From positions 248,001 through 312,000 of the forward strand of contig NZ_AHBZ03000014.1 in NCBI RefSeq assembly GCF_000238375.3: a stretch of 64,000 nt of DNA. The letters run 5' to 3'. Below, piece by piece: positions 16,810 to 26,245 of this stretch (within the stretch, counting starts at the first letter, position 1; each line of letters opens with the position of its first letter). The position numbers and the translations under genes are program-made. Source of the stretch: Pseudoalteromonas citrea. Lineage in GTDB: Bacteria > Pseudomonadota > Gammaproteobacteria > Enterobacterales > Alteromonadaceae. The notes beneath the pieces are model-generated. The model searched no databases. It saw nothing but the letters and a program-made list of their open reading frames with translations, and was not told where the DNA came from.

Positions 16810-19605
16810 CTAGAATTTGTAACCAAATCCGAGTAAATACGTACGGCCATAGTCTTGATAATCACGCACGTGTAAAGCATTATCGCCTGAAAGTGACGTA
16901 AAAGGTTCCTCTGTGATATTTTGTACTTGTAAGCTCACAGTCAAACCCGCTAACGCATCAAATCCGCCTTCAGCAAAATCATACCCTAACTGCGCATCCC
17001 AAATGGTCTCACCTAAAATATCTACTAGTATTCCATCAAAGCCAGGACCATTTATATCCCCTTTAAAATCGCTACGCTTTCTCATACTAGTGCGCGCTTG
17101 AAAGCCATGATTTTCGTAATACAAAGTAAAGCTTTGAATTTTTTCTGACAGCCCTGGTAATTTATACTCTTTACCAAATTGGTCTTTAACATCTTGCTTA
17201 ACGCCGGTGTGGCTGGCGATCATGCCAAATCCATCTAAACTGTCATGAAAAACATTAAACGGTAATGCCACAGATAACTCATAACCCCAAAGGTCTCCAT
17301 CACCGCCATTAACTTTAAAGCTTTGTGTAGCTGTTGGGTTTGCTGGTACTTCACCGGTAGCTGCGTTAACAACACCCGTTAAATCGACTTCTGTCGTACC
17401 ATCAAAAATCCAGACATCTAAGTTTTTCTGAAACAAAACAACAGAAAAATACCCTTCCGCACTGAAGTAATTCTCATAAGTTAAGTCAATACCCACTGCT
17501 TCTTTTGGTTCAAGTAAAGGGTTACCGCCTTTAATCTCCCAATTATTACCATTAGAGTCTGGAGTTTCACGATATGAACGCGCTACTGATGAGTTCATTT
17601 CATCCATACGAGGGCGCGAGAGCGTTTTTGCAATGCCAAACCGTACAGTTTGCGTATCATCAACAGCCAATGATAAGTTTAAACTCGGTAAAACATGTGA
17701 ATAATCATGACTAACGTTATTCTGCTCTAGTATGATTCGACCACTAGCATCTGGATTAGCAATGCTGCCTTTGGTGTTTATCTGAGTCTTCACATAGCGA
17801 ACACCCACATTACCCGTCAACGCTAAACTCGCTATATTTGAATCAATATTAGCTTGCACATAGGCCGCTGTTACTTGCTCCTCAACACCCCAAGACTTGG
17901 TTGCATGGTCTTGCTTTGTCAGGCTTTCAGCTAATAAGCTATATTTTCCATCCGCGACCATTGCACGAGAATCATAAGCTATCATGTCTCCCATACCGAT
18001 AAAGCCTAAACTAGCGGTCCCCAAACGATATTCTTCAGGCACTGATAACAAACCAGTATTGTCAGGGTAAGAAAACTCGTTTAGTGTCATGAAGTACCCT
18101 TCAGACCTTTTAACCTTCTCGCGCTCTTTATATGACAGCCCAAACTCAACACTGCCAATATGATCACCATCAAGTACTTGTTTTGCTGCCAGCTTTAATG
18201 CATTAAGTTCATCTTCTACGGTCGGTGCATTAATAAAGCCATCTTGTAGCTGGTTTTCATATTCAGTGCCCGACACGCCATAGGTGTCATTAAGTACTGA
18301 ACTGGCACCCCAAGACAGAGGGCCTCCGATCTTAATTAAGTTATAATCACTATAGTCAAGCTCATGAGTAAACAATGCTCCGGTATTACCTGAGGAGAAG
18401 GTATAACCGATGTTATCTGCTGCACCTCTATTATCACCTCGGCCTGTACCAGAGTAACTCTCTAAACTCCAAATCTTTTTCTCAACATTCGAGTGACTCG
18501 CATCAAACTCCAGTGACAAAGACTCAGTGACATTATATTGCGCATTGAAGCCAAATGATGTGAGCTCTGCTTCGCGATCTTCATAATCATTACGCAAAAC
18601 AACGCGTTGCCCCTGCGTGACGGCGCTGCTGATAAACCCAGACTCAGGATCTATCGTCGCGCTAGAAGCAGCAATAGCGCCTTGTCCCCATGCAAATGGA
18701 ATTTCAATCCCTCTGAGGATTTTTTCATCTTTAAAATCAACATAAAGCGCATCAAATACCATAGATAATTTGTCATTTGGCGCAACTTCCAATACCAACA
18801 TCGCTGAATCACGCTCAAGTGTTGACGAGCGCACAAAAGGTTTAGCTCCCCCCAAAATTGAGTACTGTTTACCGTCAGCCCCTTCAAACTCTGGGTAACC
18901 CCACGCATTCCAACGCTTTTCTTGGTTTGGCGACGTCATTGTTGACAGGGCGAATGCCACCCCGATTGTGTCATCAGCAAATTGATCAATATACGAAACC
19001 GTGCCACGAACCCCATCGTCATTGCCATCAGGGTTTAACTTCTCAAAACTGGTTTGTTCGTATTGACCATTCACTTGCACAACACGCTCATCCACACTCA
19101 ATGGCTTGACTGTTTGCATGTCAATGACGCCCGCTATGCCTTCAGCTTCTAGCCGGGCACTCGGCGTTTTATACACCGTAACGCCACTCATTATTTCTGA
19201 AGGATATAAATCAAACTCCACTCCACGGTTGTCAGAGATAGACACCTGCTCACGGCCGTTAAATGTAGTGGCACTTTCGTTTTCACCAAAGCCGCGAATA
19301 CTGACTTTACTAGCACGACCATCAAGACGCTGTGCCGTTAAACCTGGTAACCGTGCTATTGATTCTGCAATAGAAGAATCAGGTAATTTCCCTATGTCTT
19401 CAGCTGAAATAGATTCAACAACCTCAGAGGAAAAGCGCTTCGTATTGATGGACTCAATTACGCTTGCTCTAAAGCCTTTAACTTCGATAACTTCGACTTT
19501 CTTGTCTGAATCGACTTTCTTTTCTTGTGCTGCATAAGCAGTATGAGAACTAACGCCGGCTCCGATTAGAGCAAGTGTTAACATACTTGGTTTGAACATA
19601 GACAT
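16810..19605 (-). CDS. TonB-dependent receptor, probable maltodextrin/starch uptake
   Basis: A 931-residue outer-membrane protein. Residues 1-25 form a signal peptide (ending HTAYA-A). The plug domain follows: EVIEVKGFRASVIESINTKR, ISAEDIGKLPDSSIAESIARLPGLTAQR, VSIRGFGENESATTFNGRE, then a 22-strand-type barrel ending in YLLGFGYKF, whose last aromatic residue is the usual outer-membrane insertion signal. The FRASVxxSIxxKR opening is characteristic of the receptor group used for carbohydrates by marine Proteobacteria. The operator at 19748-19761 lies about 145 bases upstream, matching the amylase and alpha-glucosidase promoters, which is the best evidence for a maltodextrin substrate. TonB energy is needed for transport. 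Confidence 0.93.
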   Translation of the reverse strand: MSMFKPSMLTLALIGAGVSSHTAYAAQEKKVDSDKKVEVIEVKGFRASVIESINTKRFSSEVVESISAEDIGKLPDSSIAESIARLPGLTAQRLDGRASKVSIRGFGENESATTFNGREQVSISDNRGVEFDLYPSEIMSGVTVYKTPSARLEAEGIAGVIDMQTVKPLSVDERVVQVNGQYEQTSFEKLNPDGNDDGVRGTVSYIDQFADDTIGVAFALSTMTSPNQEKRWNAWGYPEFEGADGKQYSILGGAKPFVRSSTLERDSAMLVLEVAPNDKLSMVFDALYVDFKDEKILRGIEIPFAWGQGAIAASSATIDPESGFISSAVTQGQRVVLRNDYEDREAELTSFGFNAQYNVTESLSLEFDASHSNVEKKIWSLESYSGTGRGDNRGAADNIGYTFSSGNTGALFTHELDYSDYNLIKIGGPLSWGASSVLNDTYGVSGTEYENQLQDGFINAPTVEDELNALKLAAKQVLDGDHIGSVEFGLSYKEREKVKRSEGYFMTLNEFSYPDNTGLLSVPEEYRLGTASLGFIGMGDMIAYDSRAMVADGKYSLLAESLTKQDHATKSWGVEEQVTAAYVQANIDSNIASLALTGNVGVRYVKTQINTKGSIANPDASGRIILEQNNVSHDYSHVLPSLNLSLAVDDTQTVRFGIAKTLSRPRMDEMNSSVARSYRETPDSNGNNWEIKGGNPLLEPKEAVGIDLTYENYFSAEGYFSVVLFQKNLDVWIFDGTTEVDLTGVVNAATGEVPANPTATQSFKVNGGDGDLWGYELSVALPFNVFHDSLDGFGMIASHTGVKQDVKDQFGKEYKLPGLSEKIQSFTLYYENHGFQARTSMRKRSDFKGDINGPGFDGILVDILGETIWDAQLGYDFAEGGFDALAGLTVSLQVQNITEEPFTSLSGDNALHVRDYQDYGRTYLLGFGYKF

Positions 19606-19747
19606 AGTGTTTTATCCCAATTACCCAATTTTTATTGCCAGAGTATATGTCGTGATAGGCGCTTGTTTGGCACAAGCAGACATATCTGTAGCTTCTTTTG
19701 TTGTCAGGATGAATAGTAGCGCTCTCTTAATTTCATAAACAACTTTA

Positions 19748-19761
19748 TGCATACGTATTCA
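19748..19761. promoter_or_regulatory. LacI-type operator upstream of the TonB receptor
   Basis: TGCATACGTATTCA, identical over 14 bases to the site at 15155-15168 and one base from the perfect palindrome at 20129-20142. Confidence 0.75.
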
Positions 19762-20128
19762 ACACCTCTTACACCTTCAAATATTTACATCCTACTCACA
19801 GGAGAAATAACTAAGTCAATGTATTATATTGAATTATTCAATATTACATCGGGCCTTATATTATTACAGCTATTTTTCTATTCTTTACTAAAAAATTAAC
19901 GTCAATCTAATACAATTGGCCGAACACGTGTTTTTCACACTCTGAAACAGCATGCTAGAACCCATAAATGTAAATTGGTCTTACCAAATAAGCGTTGAGA
20001 TCCTCAAGAATAATGGCTTCCTGAATTTACTAAACCCAATATCTGTAAAAATTGGTTAACTTAACTGACAATTTAACATCGTGAACAATCCACCATGCCC
20101 ACAGCTGTATAAGAATCGCTATTTTTGC

Positions 20129-20142
20129 TGCATACGTATGCA
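20129..20142. promoter_or_regulatory. LacI-type operator upstream of the alpha-glucosidase (perfect palindrome)
   Basis: TGCATACGTATGCA is a perfect 14-bp palindrome about 120 bases before the alpha-glucosidase start. It is the best copy of the motif shared by the three transcription units of the starch locus. Confidence 0.8.
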
Positions 20143-20261
20143 ACCTTTTTACAGCTTTTAGCGCATCACGTATGCTTTGAGCCATTATTGCACTGCACTT
20201 ACTTCGCTTTAATTTAAGCCAAACGAGTAAGCTGCATCGAGCACAAATTTGGAGAAAGTGC

Positions 20262-21881
20262 ATGGCTCAAAATCCGTGGTGGCAAGGGGCGGTGATTTAT
20301 CAGATCTATCCGCGTAGTTTTCAAGATACAAATGGTGATGGCATTGGTGATATAAAAGGGATCATCAACAAACTGGATTATATTAAGTCGTTAGGCGTAG
20401 ACGCTATTTGGGTTTCTCCTTTTTTTAAATCGCCAATGAAAGACTTTGGTTATGATATTAGTGATTATCGAGATATTGACCCTATGTTTGGTAGCCTCGA
20501 CGATTTTGATACATTAATAGCCCAAGCACACCAACGTGATATAAAACTCATTATTGACCAAGTACTCAGCCACACTTCAAACGAACATGACTGGTTTGTA
20601 CAAAGCCGCACCGATAAAAATAATGATAAAGCAGATTGGTATGTCTGGGCAGACGCTAAACCAGACGGCAGTGCACCCAATAATTGGTTGTCTATTTTTG
20701 GTGGTTCAGCGTGGCAATGGGAACCAAGACGATGCCAGTACTATTTGCATAACTTCTTGACTGAACAGCCTGACCTGAACTTTCATAATCCAGAAGTACG
20801 ACAAGCAGTATTAGACAATGTGGAGTTCTGGCTAAACAGAGGAGTGGATGGCTTCCGCCTTGATGCCATTAACTTTTGTTATCATGATGCGCAACTAAGA
20901 GATAACCCAGCAAAGCCAAAAGAACTGCGACAAGGCCGTGGGTTCAGTGAAGATAACCCTTATGCATTCCAGTATCACCACTATAATAATACCCAACCTG
21001 AAAACCTGGCATTTATGCAAGAAATTCGTCAGTTACTTGACCGCTACCCAGGTGCTGTTAGCTTAGGGGAAATTTCGTCTGAAGACTCGCTAAAAACCAT
21101 GGCGGAATATACCGCAGATGGTAACAAGCTGCATATGGGCTATAGTTTTGAGCTGCTGACAAACGACTACAGTGCAGCGTACATTCGTGAAACCGTCACC
21201 AAGCTTGAGCAAGAAATGACACAAGGCTGGCCATGTTGGGCTTTTAGTAATCATGATGTAGAACGCGTTGCGAGTCGCTGGAGCGCAAGTAACCACCCAA
21301 TACCGGAACAAGCCACAATGCTATCCGCATTGCTTGCATCACTGCGTGGCAGTATTTGTGTATACCAAGGAGAAGAGCTTGGCCTTGGTGAAGCTGATGT
21401 GGCATTTAGTGATTTACAAGACCCTTATGGTATTACCTTCTGGCCTACCTTTAAAGGCCGTGATGGCTGCCGTACGCCTATGCCTTGGCAAAGTCAGGCA
21501 GCGTTTTCTGGGTTTAGCACACATACGCCTTGGCTGCCTCTTTGCCAAGAGCACACGGCTTGTTCAGTCGAACAACAGCTCACAGAGCCAAACTCAACTT
21601 TGCAGTTATTTAGCCACTTTATGGCATGGCGAAAAACAATGCCAACATTAATGTTTGGTGATATTGAATTTATAGACACACAAGAACCCATACTGGCATT
21701 TTATCGTAGCTATCAGGGAGCACGTACACTGTGTGTATTTAACCTCGATGCTACAGAGCAGACGCTCGAATTAATGCTACCAGCACCGCAGCAGCAGACA
21801 GATTTACGTCATAATACCGGCCTGTATGATGGTGACAGTATTACGCTTTCAGGTTACGGCTGCTTTATTGCAAACGTATAG
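20262..21881 (+). CDS. Alpha-glucosidase / oligo-glucosidase (GH13)
   Basis: A 539-residue enzyme without signal peptide, so cytoplasmic; it should cleave imported maltose and maltodextrins to glucose. The start MAQNPWWQGAVIYQIYPRSFQDTNGDGIGDIKGI and the DFGYDISDY and LIIDQVLSHTS blocks are typical of the GH13 alpha-glucosidase/oligo-1,6-glucosidase branch. Catalytic residues lie in GVDGFRLDAINF (nucleophile), SLGEISSED (acid/base) and FSNHDVERV (third aspartate). A short beta domain ends the protein. A good GGAG lies before the ATG, the shared operator lies upstream, and a strong terminator follows. The product glucose would feed the glucokinase encoded at 3810-4811. Alternative specificity for isomaltose or trehalose cannot be excluded. 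Confidence 0.92.
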   Translation: MAQNPWWQGAVIYQIYPRSFQDTNGDGIGDIKGIINKLDYIKSLGVDAIWVSPFFKSPMKDFGYDISDYRDIDPMFGSLDDFDTLIAQAHQRDIKLIIDQVLSHTSNEHDWFVQSRTDKNNDKADWYVWADAKPDGSAPNNWLSIFGGSAWQWEPRRCQYYLHNFLTEQPDLNFHNPEVRQAVLDNVEFWLNRGVDGFRLDAINFCYHDAQLRDNPAKPKELRQGRGFSEDNPYAFQYHHYNNTQPENLAFMQEIRQLLDRYPGAVSLGEISSEDSLKTMAEYTADGNKLHMGYSFELLTNDYSAAYIRETVTKLEQEMTQGWPCWAFSNHDVERVASRWSASNHPIPEQATMLSALLASLRGSICVYQGEELGLGEADVAFSDLQDPYGITFWPTFKGRDGCRTPMPWQSQAAFSGFSTHTPWLPLCQEHTACSVEQQLTEPNSTLQLFSHFMAWRKTMPTLMFGDIEFIDTQEPILAFYRSYQGARTLCVFNLDATEQTLELMLPAPQQQTDLRHNTGLYDGDSITLSGYGCFIANV

Positions 21882-21935
21882 TTTATTGTTGTATTCAAAC
21901 AATAAATTTATAATAGCAGTGGGGTTTTTAAGAAT

Positions 21936-21961
21936 AAAAGGTGCCTTAATGGCACCTTTTT
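21936..21961 (+). terminator. Intrinsic terminator after the alpha-glucosidase gene
   Basis: AAAAGGTGCC, loop TTAAT, GGCACCTTTTT: a ten-base stem with a T run, 55 bases after the stop codon. The A run on the left arm may let it serve the convergent acetyltransferase gene as well. Confidence 0.85.
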
Positions 21962-22001
21962 AAATTGTGGTTTATCTTAAATTTTTAGCCTAATGTAACG
22001 C

Positions 22002-22415
22002 TTACCTATTATTGGCTTTAAATTTTTTTGTCATGCCTTGGCTTGCCGGTGAAACTAACCTATACCCTAACTTTTCATAAAAAACAGGTTCATCAGCTAT
22101 CATTGAAACATAAGAGCCTTCTAACACCACTGACGCCAAATAATTATCGATGTAATTCATCACTTTTCGGCCAATCCCCTGCCCTTGATAGCGCGGGTCG
22201 ACTGCAATATCCACCACTTCAAAGTTACAGGCGCCATCGCCTATCACACGGCCCATACCAATGAGCTCTAAACCGTCTCTCACTGAGATACTATACAAAG
22301 AGTTTGGCACCCCTATTTTTGCTGCTTCTAATGATTTTGCAGACAAGCCTGCCGTGACGCGAAGCGCGCAAAATTCGTGTGGTGAAGGGGCTTTTTCTTC
22401 AAATGTGACTGTCAT
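22002..22415 (-). CDS. GNAT-family N-acetyltransferase
   Basis: A 137-residue acetyl-CoA-dependent acetyltransferase if started at ATG 22415, where GGAAG lies nine bases upstream; the frame remains open to 22460 but those 15 residues look non-coding. Typical fold elements are LIGMGRVIGDG, FEVVDIAVDPRYQGQGIGRKVMNYI (the acetyl-CoA loop QGQGIGR) and MIADEPVFYEKLGYRLVSPASQGM near the end. This subgroup is often annotated as an unassigned GNAT protein next to no consistent partner; the acceptor molecule is unknown. It stands alone, convergent with the alpha-glucosidase gene. Confidence 0.88.
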   Translation of the reverse strand: MTVTFEEKAPSPHEFCALRVTAGLSAKSLEAAKIGVPNSLYSISVRDGLELIGMGRVIGDGACNFEVVDIAVDPRYQGQGIGRKVMNYIDNYLASVVLEGSYVSMIADEPVFYEKLGYRLVSPASQGMTKKFKANNR

Positions 22416-22534
22416 TATGTATTCTTCCATATTTATATTCGAGTAGAATACACAAAACAACTGTATATAAAAACAGCTTTACGTTTATTCACGCATTGCT
22501 AAGATGAAGACATACTCCAAAATAAGCATGTCCA

Positions 22535-24163
22535 TTACCCAGCTTTACATTGCACAGATGAAAATTGGCTACGTTCTGAGAGTAACTCAAATAGCGAGTC
22601 GATTGTTTGTGCCTTTTCGTATAGCCAGCCCTGATGAATAGTGACACCATGCGCAATAAGATAATTTGCTTGGGTTTGCGTTTCCACACCTTCTGCAATC
22701 AATTTCTTATTGAGGTTGCCAGCCATCTCAATCATTGCGTTTAAAACTGGCGACTGCAAATTATCTAAGCCAATTGACGCAACAAAGCTCTGATCAATTT
22801 TCAGTAAATCAATTGAAAAACTCTGTAAATAATGCAACCCACTATACCCTGTGCCAAAATCATCAATGGCCACTTCTACACCCCATGTTTTAATATTTTC
22901 GAGTATGCTTTTCACCTCAGACTGAGAAAGTACATCTCTTTCGGTAAGCTCAATAGTGAGATTTTGGATCTCTTGGCTGGCTAAATGTAATATGCCTAAA
23001 TAATCCCTATTACTAAGAAGTTGTCCATTCACATTAAAAGAGACTTTAAACAATGGGTTTATTGCTAAGATGGGCGCGAGTTCCTGTAAAGCTAGTTTCA
23101 TCTGCTCGATAGAAATATCGACAATTGCACCGCTGCGCTCTGCCTCAGGGATAAAAAACGCGGGGCTCAGTTTACCTTCAACAGGATGCTGCCACCGTAT
23201 CAAAACTTCAGCTCCTACCACTTCATTTGTTACTGCATTTACCTGCGGCTGATATACATTAAATAACTCCTGCTGAGCAATTGCCCGTTTTAGTTGGGAT
23301 TTCAATCCCATCTGCCGCTTATCGTAGTAATTTAAAAAAATACAAACTGAGAACCATGACACAGCATAAATTACAGCCACAATAAAGAGAGGCTGTGAGT
23401 CTAGTTGAAATAACTCTGAGGTATTACTTGCCACAACCAAAGCAAGTTGCGGTATGGCTGAAAGTGGTTTTGCAGACAAATACTTACTTTTACCATCATC
23501 AAATAAGTCCGTTTCTTGATACTGAGTTACTAACGGAAATAAAGGTCTATTCAATGGCAAACTATATTGCCCTTGCAATATAATAGGTACACCTGTTACT
23601 GCATCAACCAACGCAACAAAATCTAATTGCGTATATTGAGCTAAATTAAGAGAGCCTCTAAGCCATGTCGAGGGCAATAATACATTGATTTCGTAGCCAT
23701 CGGTACGCGTTCTTGCGAGTACAAATGCAGACATTTCCAAGTAATCACTAATAATAGGGCCATGATACCTCAGTCCTCTAGCTTTAATAGGCTCAGTCGT
23801 TTGAATAGCAGGTGTCACTTGTCCAAATGAGTTACATGCCAATAAACCAGAGGAACTTACAATACCTATTTCACTGACCGCTGGGTTTTTGAACACTTGT
23901 TGGCGCAGTAACTTAAGCGTATTTGGAGTGCACCGTATATCGATTGACTCTGCCTCAATCAAAAAGTTATCGACAATTTGAATTTGTGAATTTAGCTCAA
24001 ATTGAATTTTATGCGCAATATTTTGAAGGTGCAGCTTCGACGACTGCTGCTTCTGAATATATAACAGTGAGGCAATAACTCCAAAAATCACGCTACATGT
24101 GAGCCAAGCATAGATAACATTCTTGATTTGCTTATTGAGTAAATGCCTTCGCACTTTCGGCAT
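22535..24163 (-). CDS. CSS-motif EAL-domain phosphodiesterase (membrane)
   Basis: A 542-residue inner-membrane protein with two transmembrane segments (about 17-36 and 255-277) enclosing a periplasmic CSS-type sensor region, then a cytoplasmic EAL domain. In the characterised relatives, periplasmic cysteines of the CSS domain sense redox state through disulfide formation and control breakdown of cyclic di-GMP. Here the two cysteines are present (Cys78 and Cys110), but the second motif reads CNS rather than CSS. The EAL domain has EVL in place of EAL (a common active variant), VNGQLL with the asparagine, ELTERD, DDFGTGYSGL, KIDQSF and AEGVET, so it should be catalytically competent. No GGDEF domain. 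Monocistronic. Confidence 0.88.
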   Translation of the reverse strand: MPKVRRHLLNKQIKNVIYAWLTCSVIFGVIASLLYIQKQQSSKLHLQNIAHKIQFELNSQIQIVDNFLIEAESIDIRCTPNTLKLLRQQVFKNPAVSEIGIVSSSGLLACNSFGQVTPAIQTTEPIKARGLRYHGPIISDYLEMSAFVLARTRTDGYEINVLLPSTWLRGSLNLAQYTQLDFVALVDAVTGVPIILQGQYSLPLNRPLFPLVTQYQETDLFDDGKSKYLSAKPLSAIPQLALVVASNTSELFQLDSQPLFIVAVIYAVSWFSVCIFLNYYDKRQMGLKSQLKRAIAQQELFNVYQPQVNAVTNEVVGAEVLIRWQHPVEGKLSPAFFIPEAERSGAIVDISIEQMKLALQELAPILAINPLFKVSFNVNGQLLSNRDYLGILHLASQEIQNLTIELTERDVLSQSEVKSILENIKTWGVEVAIDDFGTGYSGLHYLQSFSIDLLKIDQSFVASIGLDNLQSPVLNAMIEMAGNLNKKLIAEGVETQTQANYLIAHGVTIHQGWLYEKAQTIDSLFELLSERSQFSSVQCKAG

Positions 24164-24869
24164 ATTTTTACTTCCCCACAGTGTTATTTTACAAACTGTG
24201 ATAGTGTAAATGGTACATAAGTCACTTTTATGACCTGCAGCTGCCCAAATAAAGCAACGAGCTATTTACCGTATAGCTAGATCCCATCTATGGAGTAAAT
24301 TACCCCAAATTAGCATCCCCCTCCCCCTTAAGGACCTACTGAGTTTATATCTTTACACAAAAAATTAATGCTCATTAAGCCATAGAGTCACAGTTAAAAT
24401 TGCTGGTATTCTCTGCCTATTTAAGTGAAAATGCCGGCCAAGATCTAGATGATAATAATGCTGATTTGTATTTGATGATTTTTTGGTAGGCTTTATGAGT
24501 AAAACCCTTTGTGAATGGAAAAGAAAAGACATCGAAAGCAAGCTTTCTGAGCTCGTTGATATTGTCTCGCCTTGCCGTTTCTTTTGTAAAAAATGCGCGC
24601 GCTCCGCGAGCGATAAAAAGTACCTATGTAAAGGGACTAAACTAAAATAATCATTCGCATTTTCACTTAAATTTGTACCTCCTTCATCGTTCAAAGTGTA
24701 AATATAGCCAGTGAGCTTTAATGAGAGTGATTACGCTTTTTGGTTAAAGTTAAAAACTCTACTTTTATCGCCTAAATTGTTATTTTTCTTTGATTTTTAT
24801 TACCTGAGACTTGTATTCATTCTCGTATTAAAGAACAATGCATGCATAATTTTTTTGAGGAGTTTCCCT
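24164..24869. other. Intergenic region before ferritin with a doubtful minus-strand frame
   Basis: A 109-codon frame exists on the minus strand (24694-24365), and a second minus-strand frame ending at 24417 is open for about 65 codons across the same bases. Neither product is recognisable, and two overlapping open frames suggest either chance or a decayed sequence. The ferritin promoter must lie in the last 150 bases, which are very AT-rich. No convincing Fur box was found by eye. Confidence 0.4.
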
Positions 24870-25394
24870 ATGCTAGCCCCAGAAATGGTAGAAAAGTTAA
24901 ACGAGCAAATTAATCTAGAATTTTATTCTTCAAACCTTTATTTGCAAATGAGTGCATGGTGTGAAGATCGTGGTTTTGAAGGTGCGGCTGAGTTCCTAAG
25001 AAAACATGCTATAGAAGAAATGGAGCACATGAATCGCCTTTTCACTTATGTAAGTGAAACCGGTGCACTACCTATTTTAGGTGCTATCGATGCTCCACCT
25101 CATAACTTTGAGTCTTTAGGTGATATTTTTCGAAATACATATGAACACGAATGCCTAATTACTAAACGTATAAACGCATTAACACACGTTGCTTTCACCA
25201 CTCATGATTATTCAACATTTAACTTCTTACAGTGGTATGTTGCAGAGCAGCATGAAGAAGAAAAACTGTTCAAAGGCATTCTAGACAAGCTTGAACTGGT
25301 TGGTGAAGATGGGAAGTCGCTATTCTGGATAGACAAAGACCTTGCTGAGCTGGCTAAGACTGGCAGCACGTCTATCATGGAAAGCGGTGCTTAA
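24870..25394 (+). CDS. ftnA: Non-haem ferritin
   Basis: A 174-residue iron-storage protein that oxidises Fe(II) and stores it as a mineral inside a 24-subunit shell. I start it at the ATG at 24870, preceded by TGAGGAG; the frame is open upstream but that part is not ferritin-like. Ferroxidase ligands of the bacterial FtnA type are visible: Glu in [29 protein letters not shown] (ExxH), and [14 protein letters not shown] on the fourth helix, where the Q and the EQHEEE cluster provide the extra third iron site. Length matches E. coli FtnA (165). Single gene with a strong terminator after it. Confidence 0.94.
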   Translation: MLAPEMVEKLNEQINLEFYSSNLYLQMSAWCEDRGFEGAAEFLRKHAIEEMEHMNRLFTYVSETGALPILGAIDAPPHNFESLGDIFRNTYEHECLITKRINALTHVAFTTHDYSTFNFLQWYVAEQHEEEKLFKGILDKLELVGEDGKSLFWIDKDLAELAKTGSTSIMESGA

Positions 25395-25413
25395 TAAGCC
25401 AGCTCTCTTTAAT

Positions 25414-25444
25414 TAAAAAAGTAGCGAGAGTCGCTACTTTTTTA
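25414..25444 (+). terminator. Strong bidirectional terminator after ferritin
   Basis: TAAAAAAGTAGCGA and TCGCTACTTTTTTA form a perfect 14-base stem around loop GAG. The T run on either strand makes it usable in both directions. Confidence 0.92.
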
Positions 25445-25633
25445 ATCTAACATTTTAGCAAGCTCTTCTTACTTGGTGTCACTTTACGCATAATCAAAAT
25501 GCCCGCTTCAAATACTGACAATTGCAATACTCATATCTGTCCTACGACAAGCTGACTAATAAACAAGCAAAGCATCACACCTTAGCCTGAAATCAGGTAT
25601 AAAATGTTCGATTTATATTAACACGTATAAAAG

Positions 25634-25792
25634 TTAGCAAATAATCGCTGTAGGGCAATGCGCTGGCGATGTATAGCAGGCTCCATAATTTTTACTGTAA
25701 GCACCGATGCCACCGCCAACTTTTTGTGTTTGGTTATCATTTAAGGTTATATTCTTAGTGAGTGTTTTAAGTTGTATTTTTTTAATTTTCAT
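25634..25792 (-). CDS. Small double-glycine leader peptide, RiPP/bacteriocin-like precursor
   Basis: A 52-residue peptide if started at ATG 25792, where AGGGA lies upstream (the frame remains open to 25846 but without a better site). It opens with a lysine-rich leader (MKIKKIQLKTLTKNITLNDNQT), then QKVGGG, then a 20-odd-residue tail rich in Gly, Ser, Thr and Tyr with three cysteines (GACYTS, AHCPTA, terminal IIC). This is the layout of peptides cut after a GG by bacteriocin-type ABC transporters, including several lanthipeptide-like leaders (LxLKxLTKN...LxDxQxxxVxGG). No modification enzyme, peptidase-transporter or immunity gene lies nearby. What, if anything, processes it is unknown. It could also be a small uncharacterised protein with a chance GG. 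Confidence 0.65.
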   Translation of the reverse strand: MKIKKIQLKTLTKNITLNDNQTQKVGGGIGAYSKNYGACYTSPAHCPTAIIC

Positions 25793-25846
25793 GTTGTTCC
25801 CTATTAATAAGTTATAAGAATAATAAGCAAGCACCCGCTCACCCAA

Positions 25847-26245
25847 TTAACAACATGTTCAATTTTACAACAAGTTTCAAGAGCTCTACTCACGCTTAAA
25901 ATATAACCCTTTGTTTTAAAATCTAATACTGATGTTGAGTTTTCTTCACCTTTTATGAAAAAACCGTAACCTGACGTATTAATTATAAAACACCGTAAAT
26001 GCTCACAGACGCAGGTTCAAAGCTCATTGAAAAGATACACACAACGCAGTTGAAACACCTTACCTTCATGAAGATATGACCCGTTACTTCCTCGTTATTG
26101 AAAAAGTCATTAACACACGATCTAAACACGCAGTAGTAACTTTGTCATTCGGCATGTAAAAACGAACGTTTATCTCCAAAACATGACCTTCATGCTTCGT
26201 TAAATTACAATGTAACTGATATAACTTTCTAACTAAGAAGCATCA
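25847..26245. other. Intergenic region without recognisable content
   Basis: About 400 AT-rich bases between the divergent small-peptide gene and the hypothetical gene at 26246. I see no open frame of note, no clear hairpin and no repeat. Promoters for both flanking genes are presumably here. Confidence 0.4.

Larger units (their letters stand above)
19606..20261. other. Divergent promoter region of the receptor and alpha-glucosidase genes
   Basis: These 656 bases hold no credible gene. They contain two operators of the same type, one nearer the receptor (19748) and one nearer the alpha-glucosidase (20129), plus long AT-rich tracts between them. Two sites about 380 bases apart would allow DNA looping by a tetrameric LacI-type protein, though each site can equally serve its own promoter. 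Confidence 0.6.
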
